In this document: piece by piece, positions 8,250 through 16,759 of the stretch
Layout of the letters: each line of letters opens with the position of its first letter
Numbering within the stretch: position 1 is the first letter of the stretch
DNA from: Bacillus sp. S/N-304-OC-R1
GTDB lineage: Bacteria > Bacillota > Bacilli > Bacillales > Cytobacillaceae
Assembly: GCF_019749375.1 (NCBI RefSeq)
Contig: NZ_JACWFE010000013.1
Span: 62,001 to 126,000 of the forward strand
Direction of reading: 5' to 3'
Length of the DNA stretch: 64,000 nucleotides
Made by a program: the position numbers and the translations under genes
The notes under the pieces: model-generated
Database searches by the model: none
Seen by the model: the letters and a program-made list of their open reading frames with translations, nothing else
Told to the model about the DNA's origin: nothing

Positions 8250-8639
8250 ATTGAAATTATTCGAATAGTCAGTGTTGCGCTTGTAGCAACCTTCCTAGCT
8301 TTAATTGTCAAAGAGCAGAAGCCTAACTTTGCCTTTTTACTCGTTGTTTTTGTCGGCTGTACCATCTTTCTTTTTTTAGTTGATCAAATCTACGCGATCA
8401 TCCATATGATTGAAAGAATCGCAGTCAATGCAAAAGTGAATATGATTTATATTGAAACGATATTAAAAATTATTGGAATCGCCTATATAGCTGAATTTGC
8501 TGCTCAAATAACAAAAGATGCAGGACAAGGTGCAATTGCATCAAAAATTGAGCTCGGAGGGAAAATTCTAATCCTTGCCATGGCTATCCCGATACTGACA
8601 GTTATGATCGAAACAATTATTCAAATGATCCCAGGATAA
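8250..8639 (+). CDS. spoIIIAD: Stage III sporulation protein SpoIIIAD, apparent ATT start
   Basis: The reading frame from 8250 encodes 129 residues with the complete family pattern: a first helix (RIVSVALVATFLALIVKEQK), a second helix, then the conserved YIETILKIIGIAYIAEFAAQITKDAGQGAIASKIE region. No ATG, GTG or TTG lies between the upstream in-frame stop and 8406. The only SD, AAAGGAGGT (8234-8242), stands seven bases before an ATT codon at 8250, and the homologous N-terminus begins just there. I therefore call ATT as the start. Starting at ATG 8406 would delete the first 52 residues including two helices. The gene follows spoIIIAC by 15 bp. Confidence 0.88.
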   Translation: MEIIRIVSVALVATFLALIVKEQKPNFAFLLVVFVGCTIFLFLVDQIYAIIHMIERIAVNAKVNMIYIETILKIIGIAYIAEFAAQITKDAGQGAIASKIELGGKILILAMAIPILTVMIETIIQMIPG

Positions 8640-8757
8640 AGAATTGAATATCAAGCCGGATTTTGACAATAGCAAACACACCACCTAATTAAACAATCCT
8701 CCTTTAGTGTCAAGGATCCAAAAGACGCGGGCATTTTTTCAAAATGAGGTGTAATAG

Positions 8758-9957
8758 ATGAAGCAACGGCTGCAGAAAATCATATTACTAAATCTACTAT
8801 TCTTTTTTTTACTAATTCCTAATGTACAAGCCTCACCGCAAACTAAAGAATTTAATGAAATGATAGGTCCGCAGACAATCGTGAATTCCCAGATTGATTC
8901 TCTAAATATTGATGAATTGAAAAGCTTTTGGGAAAAGATTACTACTGAGTATGGCGGGTTCTTGCCCGAAAGCCAAAAAGGCAGTTTGTATGAATTCCTT
9001 AAAGGTGAAAAGAAGTTTTCCTTTAAGGAATGGTCCTCAGGGTTTCTTAAATTTATGTTTCATGAATTTATTGCAAATGGCAAACTGCTAGGCTCTTTAA
9101 TCCTGTTAACGATATTTAGCATGTTTTTGCAATCTCTGCAAAATTCCTTTGAAAAAAATACAGTTAGCAAAGCCGCATATGCGATTGTATTTATGGTGTT
9201 GATTATTTTGGCACTTAACAGTTTCCATATAGCCATTAGCTATACACAGGAAGCAATTGACACAATGATCTCCTTTATCCTGGCGCTAATCCCATTATTG
9301 CTTGCTTTAATCGCATCATCAGGAGGTATTGTTTCAGCTGCATTTTTTCACCCTGTCATATTATTTCTAATGAATATTAGCGGATTATTAATTCAATATG
9401 TTGTGCTCCCGCTGCTGTTTCTATCGGCATTGCTCAGTATTGTCAGTATCATGTCGGAGCATTACAAAGTAACTCAGCTAGCAAATTTACTGAAAAATTG
9501 GAGCATAGCTCTGCTAGGAATGTTTTTAACCGTATTCTTAGGGGTCATATCTGTTCAAGGTGCATCTGCAGCAGTGGCAGATGGTGTAGCCATTCGCACC
9601 GCTAAATTTATTACAGGGAATTTTATCCCTGTCATTGGCCGAATGTTCACTGACGCAACAGATACGGTGGTCAGTGCATCTGTCTTATTAAAAAATACTG
9701 TAGGTATTGCCGGTGTAGCCATTTTAATTCTGATCGCTGCATTTCCCGCAATCAAAATTTTAATGATTGCGTTTATTTATAAATTTGCGGCTGCTATTTT
9801 ACAGCCTGTAGGCGGTGGGCCAATCATCTCCTGCCTTGACGTCATTAGCAAAAGTGTCATCTATGTTTTTGCTGCACTCGCTGTTGTATCTCTTATGTTC
9901 TTTCTAAGCATTACAGTTATTATTGCAGCTGGAAACTTGACAATGATGGTCAGGTAG
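8758..9957 (+). CDS. spoIIIAE: Stage III sporulation protein SpoIIIAE
   Basis: The 399-residue polytopic membrane protein opens with a signal sequence (hydrophobic residues 9-24, then NVQASP). A soluble region to about residue 105 is followed by seven or more hydrophobic helices. The motif GAIRTAKFI-like region (VAIRTAKFITGNFIPVIGRM) and PVGGGPIISCLD are family hallmarks. It is part of the mother-cell channel complex. The start ATG 8758 follows GAGGTG. The 118-bp gap before it is unusually large for this operon. Confidence 0.95.
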   Translation: MKQRLQKIILLNLLFFFLLIPNVQASPQTKEFNEMIGPQTIVNSQIDSLNIDELKSFWEKITTEYGGFLPESQKGSLYEFLKGEKKFSFKEWSSGFLKFMFHEFIANGKLLGSLILLTIFSMFLQSLQNSFEKNTVSKAAYAIVFMVLIILALNSFHIAISYTQEAIDTMISFILALIPLLLALIASSGGIVSAAFFHPVILFLMNISGLLIQYVVLPLLFLSALLSIVSIMSEHYKVTQLANLLKNWSIALLGMFLTVFLGVISVQGASAAVADGVAIRTAKFITGNFIPVIGRMFTDATDTVVSASVLLKNTVGIAGVAILILIAAFPAIKILMIAFIYKFAAAILQPVGGGPIISCLDVISKSVIYVFAALAVVSLMFFLSITVIIAAGNLTMMVR

Positions 9958-9969
9958 GAGGTTTGCTCA

Positions 9970-10584
9970 ATGGAATTTATTAAAGAATGGATTACCAATA
10001 TTATTTTGTTCATCCTCTTAGCGACAGTAATTGATATGCTGCTGCCTAATTCTAATTTGCAAAAATACACGAAAATGGTGACAGGGCTTTTACTCATCGC
10101 AGTCATTTTAACACCAGTATTTAAGCTGATTTCACATGATTTTGAGGAAGTTCTTGCTTCTATTCCTGTTCTTAAAGGCACAGGAGAAAAAAATCTAGAA
10201 AATTCCATAGAAATGAAGAAAAGAGAAATACAAGCCTGGCAAGATGCATATATTTTAGATGAGATGGCTGTCCAATTAGAAAAACAAGCAGAAGAGGAGC
10301 TGATGGAACAGTATCAATTGGAGTTTATGCATGTTGATCTTCAGGTGGATGCAAATGATCCTAACACTTTTCCAGACAACCTAAAAAAGGTTGAGGTGCA
10401 GCTTAGACCAAAAGGAGCAAAACCAGAAGTTGTTGAGGTAGTTAAAAAAATTGAAATTAATACACAGGAATCTCTTCCTTCTAACAGATCAACTAATGAA
10501 ACTGAAAAAATTGTTTCTCTGTTAGCAGAAAAATGGAATGTAAATGAAGAAAAAATTGTAGTACGGGTAGAAGGAGGGAAGTAA
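9970..10584 (+). CDS. spoIIIAF: Stage III sporulation protein SpoIIIAF
   Basis: The 204-residue product has two N-terminal transmembrane helices (about 8-27 and 37-55, around the motif MLLPNSNLQKYTKMVTGLLLI) and a soluble C-terminal domain with the ring-building-motif type fold described for SpoIIIAF. It belongs to the SpoIIIA complex. The start ATG 9970 has AGGAGG nine bases upstream and follows spoIIIAE by 12 bp. Confidence 0.94.
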   Translation: MEFIKEWITNIILFILLATVIDMLLPNSNLQKYTKMVTGLLLIAVILTPVFKLISHDFEEVLASIPVLKGTGEKNLENSIEMKKREIQAWQDAYILDEMAVQLEKQAEEELMEQYQLEFMHVDLQVDANDPNTFPDNLKKVEVQLRPKGAKPEVVEVVKKIEINTQESLPSNRSTNETEKIVSLLAEKWNVNEEKIVVRVEGGK

Positions 10585-10590
10585 AAAAGG

Positions 10591-11262
10591 ATGGAAAAAG
10601 AAAAAGGACCATTGAGTCAATTGAAGAAATGGCTTTTTAACAAAGATGATCAGACTGATAAAAAGCCTGGGAAATATCAGTATTTGCTTCTTGTCCTCCT
10701 CTTCGGTGCAGCCATTATGCTAATAAGCAATATCTTCTTTCAAGATAAGCCATCTAATGCTAACTTGGCTGTAATGAAAAATCAGCAAGAGGGGAACGGG
10801 GATGAAGATGTTCCCGCTTTTGGCCAGAAACAGAAGGCAGGCAATGACACGATTTCAGCGTATGAAAGAGCGTATGAAGCTCAGTTAAAGGAAGCGCTTG
10901 ACACCATTATTGGTGTTGAAGATGTAACAGTCGTTGTAAATGTGGATGCTACTGAAGAGAAAGTGCTTGAAAAGAACAAAACGAGTAAAAAGCAAATTAC
11001 TGATGAAACCGACCGAGAAGGCGGAAAAAGGAATGTCGAGGATATTTCTAATGAGGAACAGCTCGTCATTTTAAGAGAAGGAGAAAGAGAGGTTCCAATT
11101 GTACTAGAGACAAAGAAACCTAAAATCAGAGGGGTTCTAGTCGTTGCAAAAGGAGCTGACAATATACAGGTGAAAAAATGGATCATTGAAGCAGTAACAA
11201 GAGCCTTAGATGTTCCAAGCCATAGAGTTGCAGTTATGCCTAAAAAAACTAAGGGGGAATAA
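10591..11262 (+). CDS. spoIIIAG: Stage III sporulation protein SpoIIIAG
   Basis: The 223-residue protein has one transmembrane helix (about 29-46) and an extracytoplasmic ring-building domain. The repeated VTVVVNVDATEEKVLEKN and KIRGVLVVAKGAD strands match SpoIIIAG, which forms a large ring in the intermembrane space of the forespore. The start ATG 10591 lies six bases after spoIIIAF stops and uses GGAGGG inside the end of spoIIIAF. Its C-terminus ends KKTKGE, overlapping the SD of spoIIIAH. Confidence 0.95.
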   Translation: MEKEKGPLSQLKKWLFNKDDQTDKKPGKYQYLLLVLLFGAAIMLISNIFFQDKPSNANLAVMKNQQEGNGDEDVPAFGQKQKAGNDTISAYERAYEAQLKEALDTIIGVEDVTVVVNVDATEEKVLEKNKTSKKQITDETDREGGKRNVEDISNEEQLVILREGEREVPIVLETKKPKIRGVLVVAKGADNIQVKKWIIEAVTRALDVPSHRVAVMPKKTKGE

Positions 11263-11266
11263 TGAG

Positions 11267-11812
11267 ATGTTATTGAAAAAACAAACAGTATGGTTATTAA
11301 CAATGTTAAGCTTAGTCGCAGTATTATCGGTGTACTATATTACATCACCAGAACAAAATGGTCAGAATCTTGCTGATATGTCTAAAAAAGCAGAAGAATC
11401 AAATGAAACAGCTGCATCAGAAAGCGCTGATGATAGTGCAGTCATTACAAATGCATCCGGTGACGAAATGTTTGAAGCTTTACGCTTACAATTAAATGAC
11501 GAGCGCAGCAAAATGATTGAAGATCTAACAGCAAAAATGGCTAATACAGAGCTCCCAGCCGAAGAAATCAGCGCAGCTAAGGATCAAATTGATCAGCTAG
11601 ATGCCCTTGCGAAAAAGGAAGAAATGCTAGAAACATTGATTCGTGCTATGAACTATGAGGATGTATTAGTTCGTGCAGATGGAAAGAATGTTCTAGTAAC
11701 AGTTAAGGCAAAAGAACTTTCCCGTACTGCTGCTAACGATATTATTCGTGAAGTCAATAATGAAATTGGCGGTTTACAGGCTGTAACTGTGGAATTTAAG
11801 GCTCCTAAATAA
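11267..11812 (+). CDS. spoIIIAH: Stage III sporulation protein SpoIIIAH
   Basis: The 181-residue protein begins MLLKKQTVWLLTMLSL and carries one transmembrane helix (about 6-25) followed by the conserved YYITSPE. After a low-complexity Glu/Ser/Ala linker comes the YscJ/FliF-like ring domain (about 85-181), which pairs with forespore SpoIIQ across the engulfment septum. The start ATG 11267 has AAGGGGGAA upstream; an in-frame ATG at 11210 lies inside spoIIIAG and is rejected. The operon ends with a terminator directly downstream. Confidence 0.95.
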   Translation: MLLKKQTVWLLTMLSLVAVLSVYYITSPEQNGQNLADMSKKAEESNETAASESADDSAVITNASGDEMFEALRLQLNDERSKMIEDLTAKMANTELPAEEISAAKDQIDQLDALAKKEEMLETLIRAMNYEDVLVRADGKNVLVTVKAKELSRTAANDIIREVNNEIGGLQAVTVEFKAPK

Positions 11813-11814
11813 GA

Positions 11815-11845
11815 AAATAGCGGTCCCTTTGGGGCCGCTATTTTT
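11815..11845. terminator. Terminator of the spoIIIA operon
   Basis: A 13-bp stem AAATAGCGGTCCC / GGGGCCGCTATTT with a TTT loop, followed by T residues. It overlaps the stop of the minus-strand receptor pseudogene, so it may act in both directions. Confidence 0.88.
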
Positions 11846-12458
11846 CCTGTAGTTTCACTAATTCTTCCATTGATTTATTTGCATGAGTAACTGCCTGAAA
11901 GAGATGCTCATGATGCTCGGTTTGGACATTTACTGTAGAGGAAAGCTCTTCTAAAGAAGAACTTGCTTGCTCGATTACCGCACTGAATTCATTAATAGAT
12001 TCACTGATTGTTTTAGAGGAATGACTTATATCCTTAGTAAGAGAGTCATATTTTGATATATTCCCTTTTAAATGGATAAACTTTTGATGGACCTCTTTAA
12101 ATGCCGCGTTTGTTCTGTCAGCAAGAGAAAGATTACTAGTTACTTTATTTCCGGAGATTTGAATATTGTTTTTTGTATTGTCTGTATTCGTCATAATTTG
12201 ATTTAGATTATCCGTAATTTGCTTCGCTGTTTTTCCCGTTTTTTCAGCTAGCTTTCTAACTTCCTCCGCTCTCAGCGGCTCTTGCTGCTTCAATGGATGC
12301 GTTTAAAGCTAAAAGATTTGTCTGCTCAGCTATTTCTCTTATGCTTGCAGAGAAGTGTGATGTTTCATGGACGAGACCAATCATACAAAGGCTGCTTTTA
12401 TAATAAGTGAGTTTTTTTGATATAAATCTTCATGTATAATTTCTTCAATCGTTCTCAT
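11838..12458 (-). pseudogene. Decayed methyl-accepting chemotaxis receptor
   Basis: The minus strand starts at ATG 12458 with GAGGAGA upstream and reads MRTIEEIIHEDLYQKNSLII, like the N-terminus of a small receptor, but stops after 25 codons. Further on, another frame reads REIAEQTNLLALNASIEAARAAE, the hallmark hairpin of MCP signalling domains. That frame ends, and the next frame (from about 12293) resumes with EEVRKLAEKTGKTAKQI and runs as coiled coil to 11838. The usual GxxGRGFAVVAD segment between the two is missing. So there is an early stop, loss of the membrane or sensor part, and a frameshift with deletion at the signalling tip, where CheA and CheW bind. It is almost surely non-functional. 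Confidence 0.82.
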
Positions 12459-12587
12459 GACCTATCTTCTCCTCTGTACTAGTTCATTTGAATTATTATT
12501 TCGCTATTTTAATCGAAATTACTTTGAAAAAATTAACAAAATTTTAACAAGCTGGAATATTTACTAGTAATAAATCGTGAGGAAAGA

Positions 12588-12659
12588 TTGAATTTGGGCA
12601 TAATTATTATTTATAAAGATAATACATTATTGAATTTCAATAAGATTTTATCGTATGAT
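12588..12659 (+). promoter_or_regulatory. Promoter region of accBC-yqhY (two candidates)
   Basis: Two sigma-A-like pairs occur upstream of accB. The first is TTGAAT (12588-12593), 18 bp, TATAAA (12612-12617). The second is TTGAAT (12630-12635), 18 bp, TATGAT (12654-12659). The second is nearer the gene. The rest of the 12473-12743 gap is AT-rich with no further feature I can support. Confidence 0.4.
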
Positions 12660-12743
12660 ATTAGTATCTAGTCATAATTAATTCTTGCAGTTCATTATTT
12701 TATTCAAGAATAAAGAACTCAAGAAAATAAGGGGTGCCTAAAT

Positions 12744-13244
12744 ATGTTAAAAGTACAAGAAATTCGTGAGCTGATTAAATTAGTTGATCAGTCGAACATT
12801 GATGAATTCGTATATGAGCATGATGGTTCAAAAATAAAAATGAAAAAGAAAACGGCTGAAACAGCTGTTGTTCAGCAAGTAAGAACAGTGGTTGAAGAAG
12901 TTCCAGCACCACAGGCAGTTCAACAAGCACCTGTAGTTCAGGAGCCGGTTGTTCAAAAGGCTGCTGAAGAGCCAGCTAAAAAAGCTGATGTTGACACAAA
13001 GGACTTACATAAAATTGTTTCACCGATGGTAGGTACTTTCTATCAGTCATCTTCTCCTGATGCAGATTCATATGTAAAAGTTGGTTCTAAAGTGTCTAAA
13101 GATTCAATTGTATGTATTGTAGAGGCAATGAAGCTCTTCAATGAAATTGAAGCAGAAGTAAATGGGGAAATTGTTGAAATCCTTGTTAAGGACGGACAAT
13201 TAGTAGAATACGGCCAGCCATTATTTTTAGTAAAAGCAGAATAA
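12744..13244 (+). CDS. accB: Biotin carboxyl carrier protein of acetyl-CoA carboxylase
   Basis: The 166-residue product has an N-terminal helix region, a Pro/Ala/Val/Gln-rich flexible linker (about residues 44-85) and a C-terminal biotinyl domain. The biotinylation motif is [12 protein letters not shown], with the acceptor Lys about 35 residues from the C-terminus. It carries biotin between AccC and the AccAD transferase in fatty-acid synthesis. The start ATG 12744 follows AAGGGGTG. accC follows after 14 bp. Confidence 0.97.
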   Translation: MLKVQEIRELIKLVDQSNIDEFVYEHDGSKIKMKKKTAETAVVQQVRTVVEEVPAPQAVQQAPVVQEPVVQKAAEEPAKKADVDTKDLHKIVSPMVGTFYQSSSPDADSYVKVGSKVSKDSIVCIVEAMKLFNEIEAEVNGEIVEILVKDGQLVEYGQPLFLVKAE

Positions 13245-13258
13245 GGAGCGGTAACAGG

Positions 13259-14617
13259 ATGATTAAAAAACTGTTAATTGCAAACAGAGGAGAAATCGCT
13301 GTTCGGATTATTCGTGCATGCCGAGAAATGGACATCGAAACCGTTGCGGTGTATTCCGAGGCTGATAAAGAAGCCCTTCATGTTCAGCTTGCTGATGAAG
13401 CATATTGCATCGGGCCGACAGCATCAAAAGATAGTTATTTAAATTTCACTAATATTATTAGTGTTGCAAAGTTAACTGGTTGTGAAGCCATTCACCCAGG
13501 CTATGGATTTTTAGCAGAAAATGCAGATTTTGCAGAGCTTTGCCGGGAATGTAATATCATTTTTGTTGGACCAACTCCAGAGGCTATTACGAAAATGGGA
13601 ACAAAGGATATTGCACGTGAAACGATGAAGGAAGCGGGAGTTCCGATTGTTCCGGGTTCGAATGGAATTATTAAAGATATCGATGATGCAATTGAGCTTG
13701 CGAACAAAATCGAATATCCCGTTATCATTAAGGCAACAGCTGGCGGAGGCGGAAAAGGCATTCGTGTTGCACGAAATGAACAAGAGCTTGTAAAGGGAAT
13801 TAATATTACCCAGCAAGAGGCTTTAACAGCTTTCGGGAATCCAGGAGTTTATATTGAAAAGTATATCGAGGACTTCCGCCATGTTGAAATTCAAGTTCTT
13901 GCTGATACATTTGGTAATACTGTTCATCTTGGCGAAAGAGACTGCTCTATTCAGAGACGTCTTCAAAAGCTTTTAGAAGAAACACCATCTCCAGCATTAG
14001 ATGGAGAAACACGTGAAGAAATGGGAAATGCCGCAGTTAAAGCTGCGAAAGCAGTGGGATATACGAATGCTGGCACAATTGAATTCATTTATGATTATCG
14101 TAATCGTAAGTTTTATTTTATGGAAATGAATACGCGTATTCAAGTGGAGCATCCAGTTACTGAAATGGTAACAGGAACGGATTTAATTAAAGAACAAATT
14201 AAAGTGGCTTCGGGAGAAAAGCTTAGCTTTACTCAAGAAGATATTACGTTTGATGGCTGGTCAATTGAATGCAGAATAAATGCAGAAAACCCTGAAAAGA
14301 ACTTTATGCCTTCAGCAGGAAGAATTAACATGTATCTGCCTCCTGGCGGTTTAGGTGTTCGGGTAGATTCTGCAGCATATCCAGGCTACATGATTCCACC
14401 TTACTATGATTCCATGATTGCAAAGGTTATCACATACGGAGCAACTAGGGATGAAGCTATTGCCAGAATGAAAAGAGCATTAAGCGAATTCGTCATTGAA
14501 GGTGTGCACACAACAATTCCTTTCCATCTTAAGCTGCTCAGCCATGAGAAATTTGTGGAAGGTCATTTTAACACGAAGTTCTTAGAATTGAATAATGTTA
14601 TGCAGAAGGAAGACTAA
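13259..14617 (+). CDS. accC: Biotin carboxylase subunit of acetyl-CoA carboxylase
   Basis: The 452-residue ATP-grasp enzyme carries the biotin carboxylase signatures: [20 protein letters not shown] at the N-terminus, the Gly-rich ATP loop [12 protein letters not shown] (about residues 159-170), the [15 protein letters not shown] motif and the catalytic [16 protein letters not shown] motif. It carboxylates biotin on AccB using bicarbonate and ATP. Length matches the family. It may also supply carboxybiotin to other transferases in the cell, such as the one at 50 kb; that is inference. Confidence 0.97.
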   Translation: MIKKLLIANRGEIAVRIIRACREMDIETVAVYSEADKEALHVQLADEAYCIGPTASKDSYLNFTNIISVAKLTGCEAIHPGYGFLAENADFAELCRECNIIFVGPTPEAITKMGTKDIARETMKEAGVPIVPGSNGIIKDIDDAIELANKIEYPVIIKATAGGGGKGIRVARNEQELVKGINITQQEALTAFGNPGVYIEKYIEDFRHVEIQVLADTFGNTVHLGERDCSIQRRLQKLLEETPSPALDGETREEMGNAAVKAAKAVGYTNAGTIEFIYDYRNRKFYFMEMNTRIQVEHPVTEMVTGTDLIKEQIKVASGEKLSFTQEDITFDGWSIECRINAENPEKNFMPSAGRINMYLPPGGLGVRVDSAAYPGYMIPPYYDSMIAKVITYGATRDEAIARMKRALSEFVIEGVHTTIPFHLKLLSHEKFVEGHFNTKFLELNNVMQKED

Positions 14618-14631
14618 TTGGAGGTGCTATA

Positions 14632-15036
14632 GTGAACGAGAATATTCTGGAAATGAATCATGCAAACAGTGGTCTTGGCAAAATTGAAATTGCTCCTGAA
14701 GTAATCGAAGTGATTGCTGGCATTGCGGCTTCAGAAGTAGAAGGAGTTGCCCAAATGCGTGGTAACTTTGCTACAGGAGTAGTTGAGAGATTAGGAAAGA
14801 AAAATCACGGCAAAGGCGTTAAGGTCGAGCTTGCAGAGGACGGCATTAAGGTAGATGTATACTGTTCCATGGTATTCGGTATTTCCATTCCTAATGTTGC
14901 ACAGAAAATTCAAGACAATATCCGTCAGGCTTTATTGAATATGACAGCACTAGAAGCACAGGAAGTAAATGTTCATGTTGTCGGAATCGTATTTGAAAAT
15001 CAAAAACAAGCAGTAGAATATGAGCAGGAAATGTAA
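14632..15036 (+). CDS. yqhY: Asp23/Gls24 family protein YqhY
   Basis: The 134-residue protein is an Asp23/Gls24 domain: GKIEIAPEVIEVIAGIAASEVEGVAQM and the later VDVYCSMVFGISIPNVAQKIQ block are characteristic. The start is GTG 14632 with GGAGGTG upstream, 14 bp after accC. The accB-accC-yqhY order is conserved in Bacillus, and in B. subtilis loss of yqhY has been linked to mutations in acetyl-CoA carboxylase, suggesting it tunes that enzyme. There is no membrane segment or signal peptide. A terminator follows. Confidence 0.93.
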   Translation: MNENILEMNHANSGLGKIEIAPEVIEVIAGIAASEVEGVAQMRGNFATGVVERLGKKNHGKGVKVELAEDGIKVDVYCSMVFGISIPNVAQKIQDNIRQALLNMTALEAQEVNVHVVGIVFENQKQAVEYEQEM

Positions 15037-15048
15037 TTGAATGCAGCT

Positions 15049-15081
15049 AGCCAAAGACAACAGGTTGTCTTTGGCTTTTTG
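15049..15081 (+). terminator. Terminator of accBC-yqhY
   Basis: Perfect 12-bp stem AGCCAAAGACAA / TTGTCTTTGGCT, four-base loop CAGG, then a T run, 12 bp after the yqhY stop. Confidence 0.92.
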
Positions 15082-15185
15082 CATGATTATCCTTAACTAG
15101 TATAATTAATATTGAATTTCTGCTAGAGTAGTGTTTGGAAAAAGATATTTATCTTAACAGGGAAATATTTTGTTTTCGATGCTAA

Positions 15186-15214
15186 TTGGACGTACTTATG
15201 CTATGATTTAAAAT
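15186..15214 (+). promoter_or_regulatory. Sigma-A promoter of the nusB-folD-xse cluster
   Basis: TTGGAC (15186-15191), a 17-bp spacer and TAAAAT (15209-15214), about 100 bp upstream of nusB. The 280-bp gap 15037-15316 otherwise holds only the preceding terminator. Confidence 0.6.
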
Positions 15215-15316
15215 GTATTTTTAAAGAAGTTAGTGGCATAAATGATAATACGATAGATGCAGCTTACGAATGACTGCAATTGTAAAACTTTCCCTGTTAA
15301 AGGAGTTATTAATAGA

Positions 15317-15703
15317 ATGAAGAGAAGAACAGCAAGAGAAAAAGCTTTACAAGCCTTATTTCAAATTGATGTTAGTGAAGTAGAACCAGATGCAGCGATT
15401 GAACATGTATTAGATGAAGCGCCGAGCAATGATTTTTTGAATGAGCTTGTCAATGGTGTTGTAATTAACAAAGCAGTAATTGACGAAACAATTAAGAAAC
15501 ATTTAGAAAATTGGACGATAGAAAGATTGGCAACCGTAGATCGAAATCTATTAAGACTTTCCGTTTATGAGCTATTATTTTGCAAAGATACTCCTCCAAA
15601 TGTTGTCATTGATGAGGGCATTGAAATTGCAAAAATGTATGGGGACGACCAATCAAGCAAATTTATAAATGGAGTTCTTTCTAAGATTAAACAACAACTG
15701 TGA
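15317..15703 (+). CDS. nusB: Transcription antitermination factor NusB
   Basis: The 128-residue all-helical protein opens MKRRTAREKALQALFQIDVS, the conserved NusB N-terminus with its Arg-rich RNA-binding patch. It ends with the conserved VIDEGIEIAKMYG and SSKFINGVLSKI motifs. NusB works with NusE/S10 at boxA in rRNA antitermination. The start ATG 15317 has AAAGGAG upstream at slightly long spacing; an in-frame ATG at 15257 has no SD and would add residues that the family lacks. Confidence 0.95.
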   Translation: MKRRTAREKALQALFQIDVSEVEPDAAIEHVLDEAPSNDFLNELVNGVVINKAVIDETIKKHLENWTIERLATVDRNLLRLSVYELLFCKDTPPNVVIDEGIEIAKMYGDDQSSKFINGVLSKIKQQL

Positions 15704-15748
15704 ACACTCAGCAGGTTCCTTTCATTATTTATTGGGGGAGAAGATAAC

Positions 15749-16618
15749 ATGACTGCGAATTTGATTGATGGAAGAGAAATTGCCAGACAGAAAAAATCCT
15801 ATATTACTGAAGAAGTAGAAAAGCTAAAAAAAGAGGGAATTATTCCAGGTCTTGCTGTTATTTTAGTCGGGAATAATCCGGCTTCTAGAACATATGTGAC
15901 AAATAAACAGAAAACATGTAAGGATTTAGGAATGCATTCTGAATTAATTGAACTTCCTGAAGATGTTAGTGAACAAGAACTTTTAGAAAAAGTAATTGAA
16001 CTAAATGAAAATCCAAATATTCATGGTATTCTTGTTCAATTGCCTTTGCCTCATCACATTAATGAAGTGAAGGTAATTGAAACGATTTCTCCTGAGAAAG
16101 ACGTAGATGGTTTCCACCCAGTTAATATTGGAAGAATGATGACTGGACAAGATGCATTTCTTCCTTGTACTCCATATGGAGTAATGGAAATGCTTGATTT
16201 TATTAATGTTGATATTTCAGGCAAGCATGTTGTTGTAGTTGGCAGGAGTAATATCGTAGGGAAACCTGCTGGTCAATTGTTTTTAAGTAAAAATGCAACA
16301 GTTACATATTGTCATTCCAAAACAACTGATTTAAAGGAATTTACTAGACAAGCAGATATACTTGTAGCAGCAGTTGGAAAGGTGAACTTAATTACGAAGG
16401 ATCATGTAAAAGAAGGTGCGATCGTAATCGATGTTGGAATGAACCGCAATAGTGAAGGAAAGCTTTGCGGCGACGTTGATTTTGATGCAGTAAAAGAAGT
16501 AGCAAGCTATATTACACCTGTTCCTGGCGGTGTAGGTCCAATGACGATTACAATGCTTATGTTTAATACGTTAAAAGCTGCTAAGTCCATACAGCAAAAA
16601 TTGCAATGTAAAAATTAA
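15749..16618 (+). CDS. folD: Methylenetetrahydrofolate dehydrogenase/cyclohydrolase FolD
   Basis: The 289-residue bifunctional enzyme shows the FolD motifs: [23 protein letters not shown] with the catalytic Lys, the substrate-site VQLPLPHH, the PxxDVDGF-like [12 protein letters not shown], the NADP site [13 protein letters not shown] and the C-terminal [10 protein letters not shown]. It interconverts methylene-, methenyl- and formyl-tetrahydrofolate in the cytosol. The start ATG 15749 has GGGGGAGAAG upstream. Confidence 0.96.
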   Translation: MTANLIDGREIARQKKSYITEEVEKLKKEGIIPGLAVILVGNNPASRTYVTNKQKTCKDLGMHSELIELPEDVSEQELLEKVIELNENPNIHGILVQLPLPHHINEVKVIETISPEKDVDGFHPVNIGRMMTGQDAFLPCTPYGVMEMLDFINVDISGKHVVVVGRSNIVGKPAGQLFLSKNATVTYCHSKTTDLKEFTRQADILVAAVGKVNLITKDHVKEGAIVIDVGMNRNSEGKLCGDVDFDAVKEVASYITPVPGGVGPMTITMLMFNTLKAAKSIQQKLQCKN

Positions 16619-16633
16619 TAATTTGTCTAGCCT

Positions 16634-16737
16634 CTGCCCTTTTCATATGATGCTTTAGAGACTCAATGCCAGAACAGTTAATACGTGACGGCTGGAGAAA
16701 CTAAATCTATAATGAAAGGGCAGTTTTGTTGTGGAGA
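16634..16737 (+). other. Long inverted repeat with T tract between folD and xseA
   Basis: CTGCCCTTTTCAT (16634-16646) is complementary to ATGAAAGGGCAG (16722-16733) apart from one bulged T. The right arm is followed by TTTT. The arms enclose 75 nt that contain a weaker CCAG/CTGG pairing. It looks like an RNA helix closing a leader-like domain just before the xseA SD, either an inefficient terminator or an attenuator. No known riboswitch motif was recognised. Confidence 0.45.
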
Positions 16738-16759
16738 CAAAATCTTAAAGGAGCTAATT

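Noticed and set aside
8406..8639. Short spoIIIAD starting at ATG 8406
   Set aside because: This would drop conserved N-terminal helices; an SD and homologous sequence place the start at ATT 8250.
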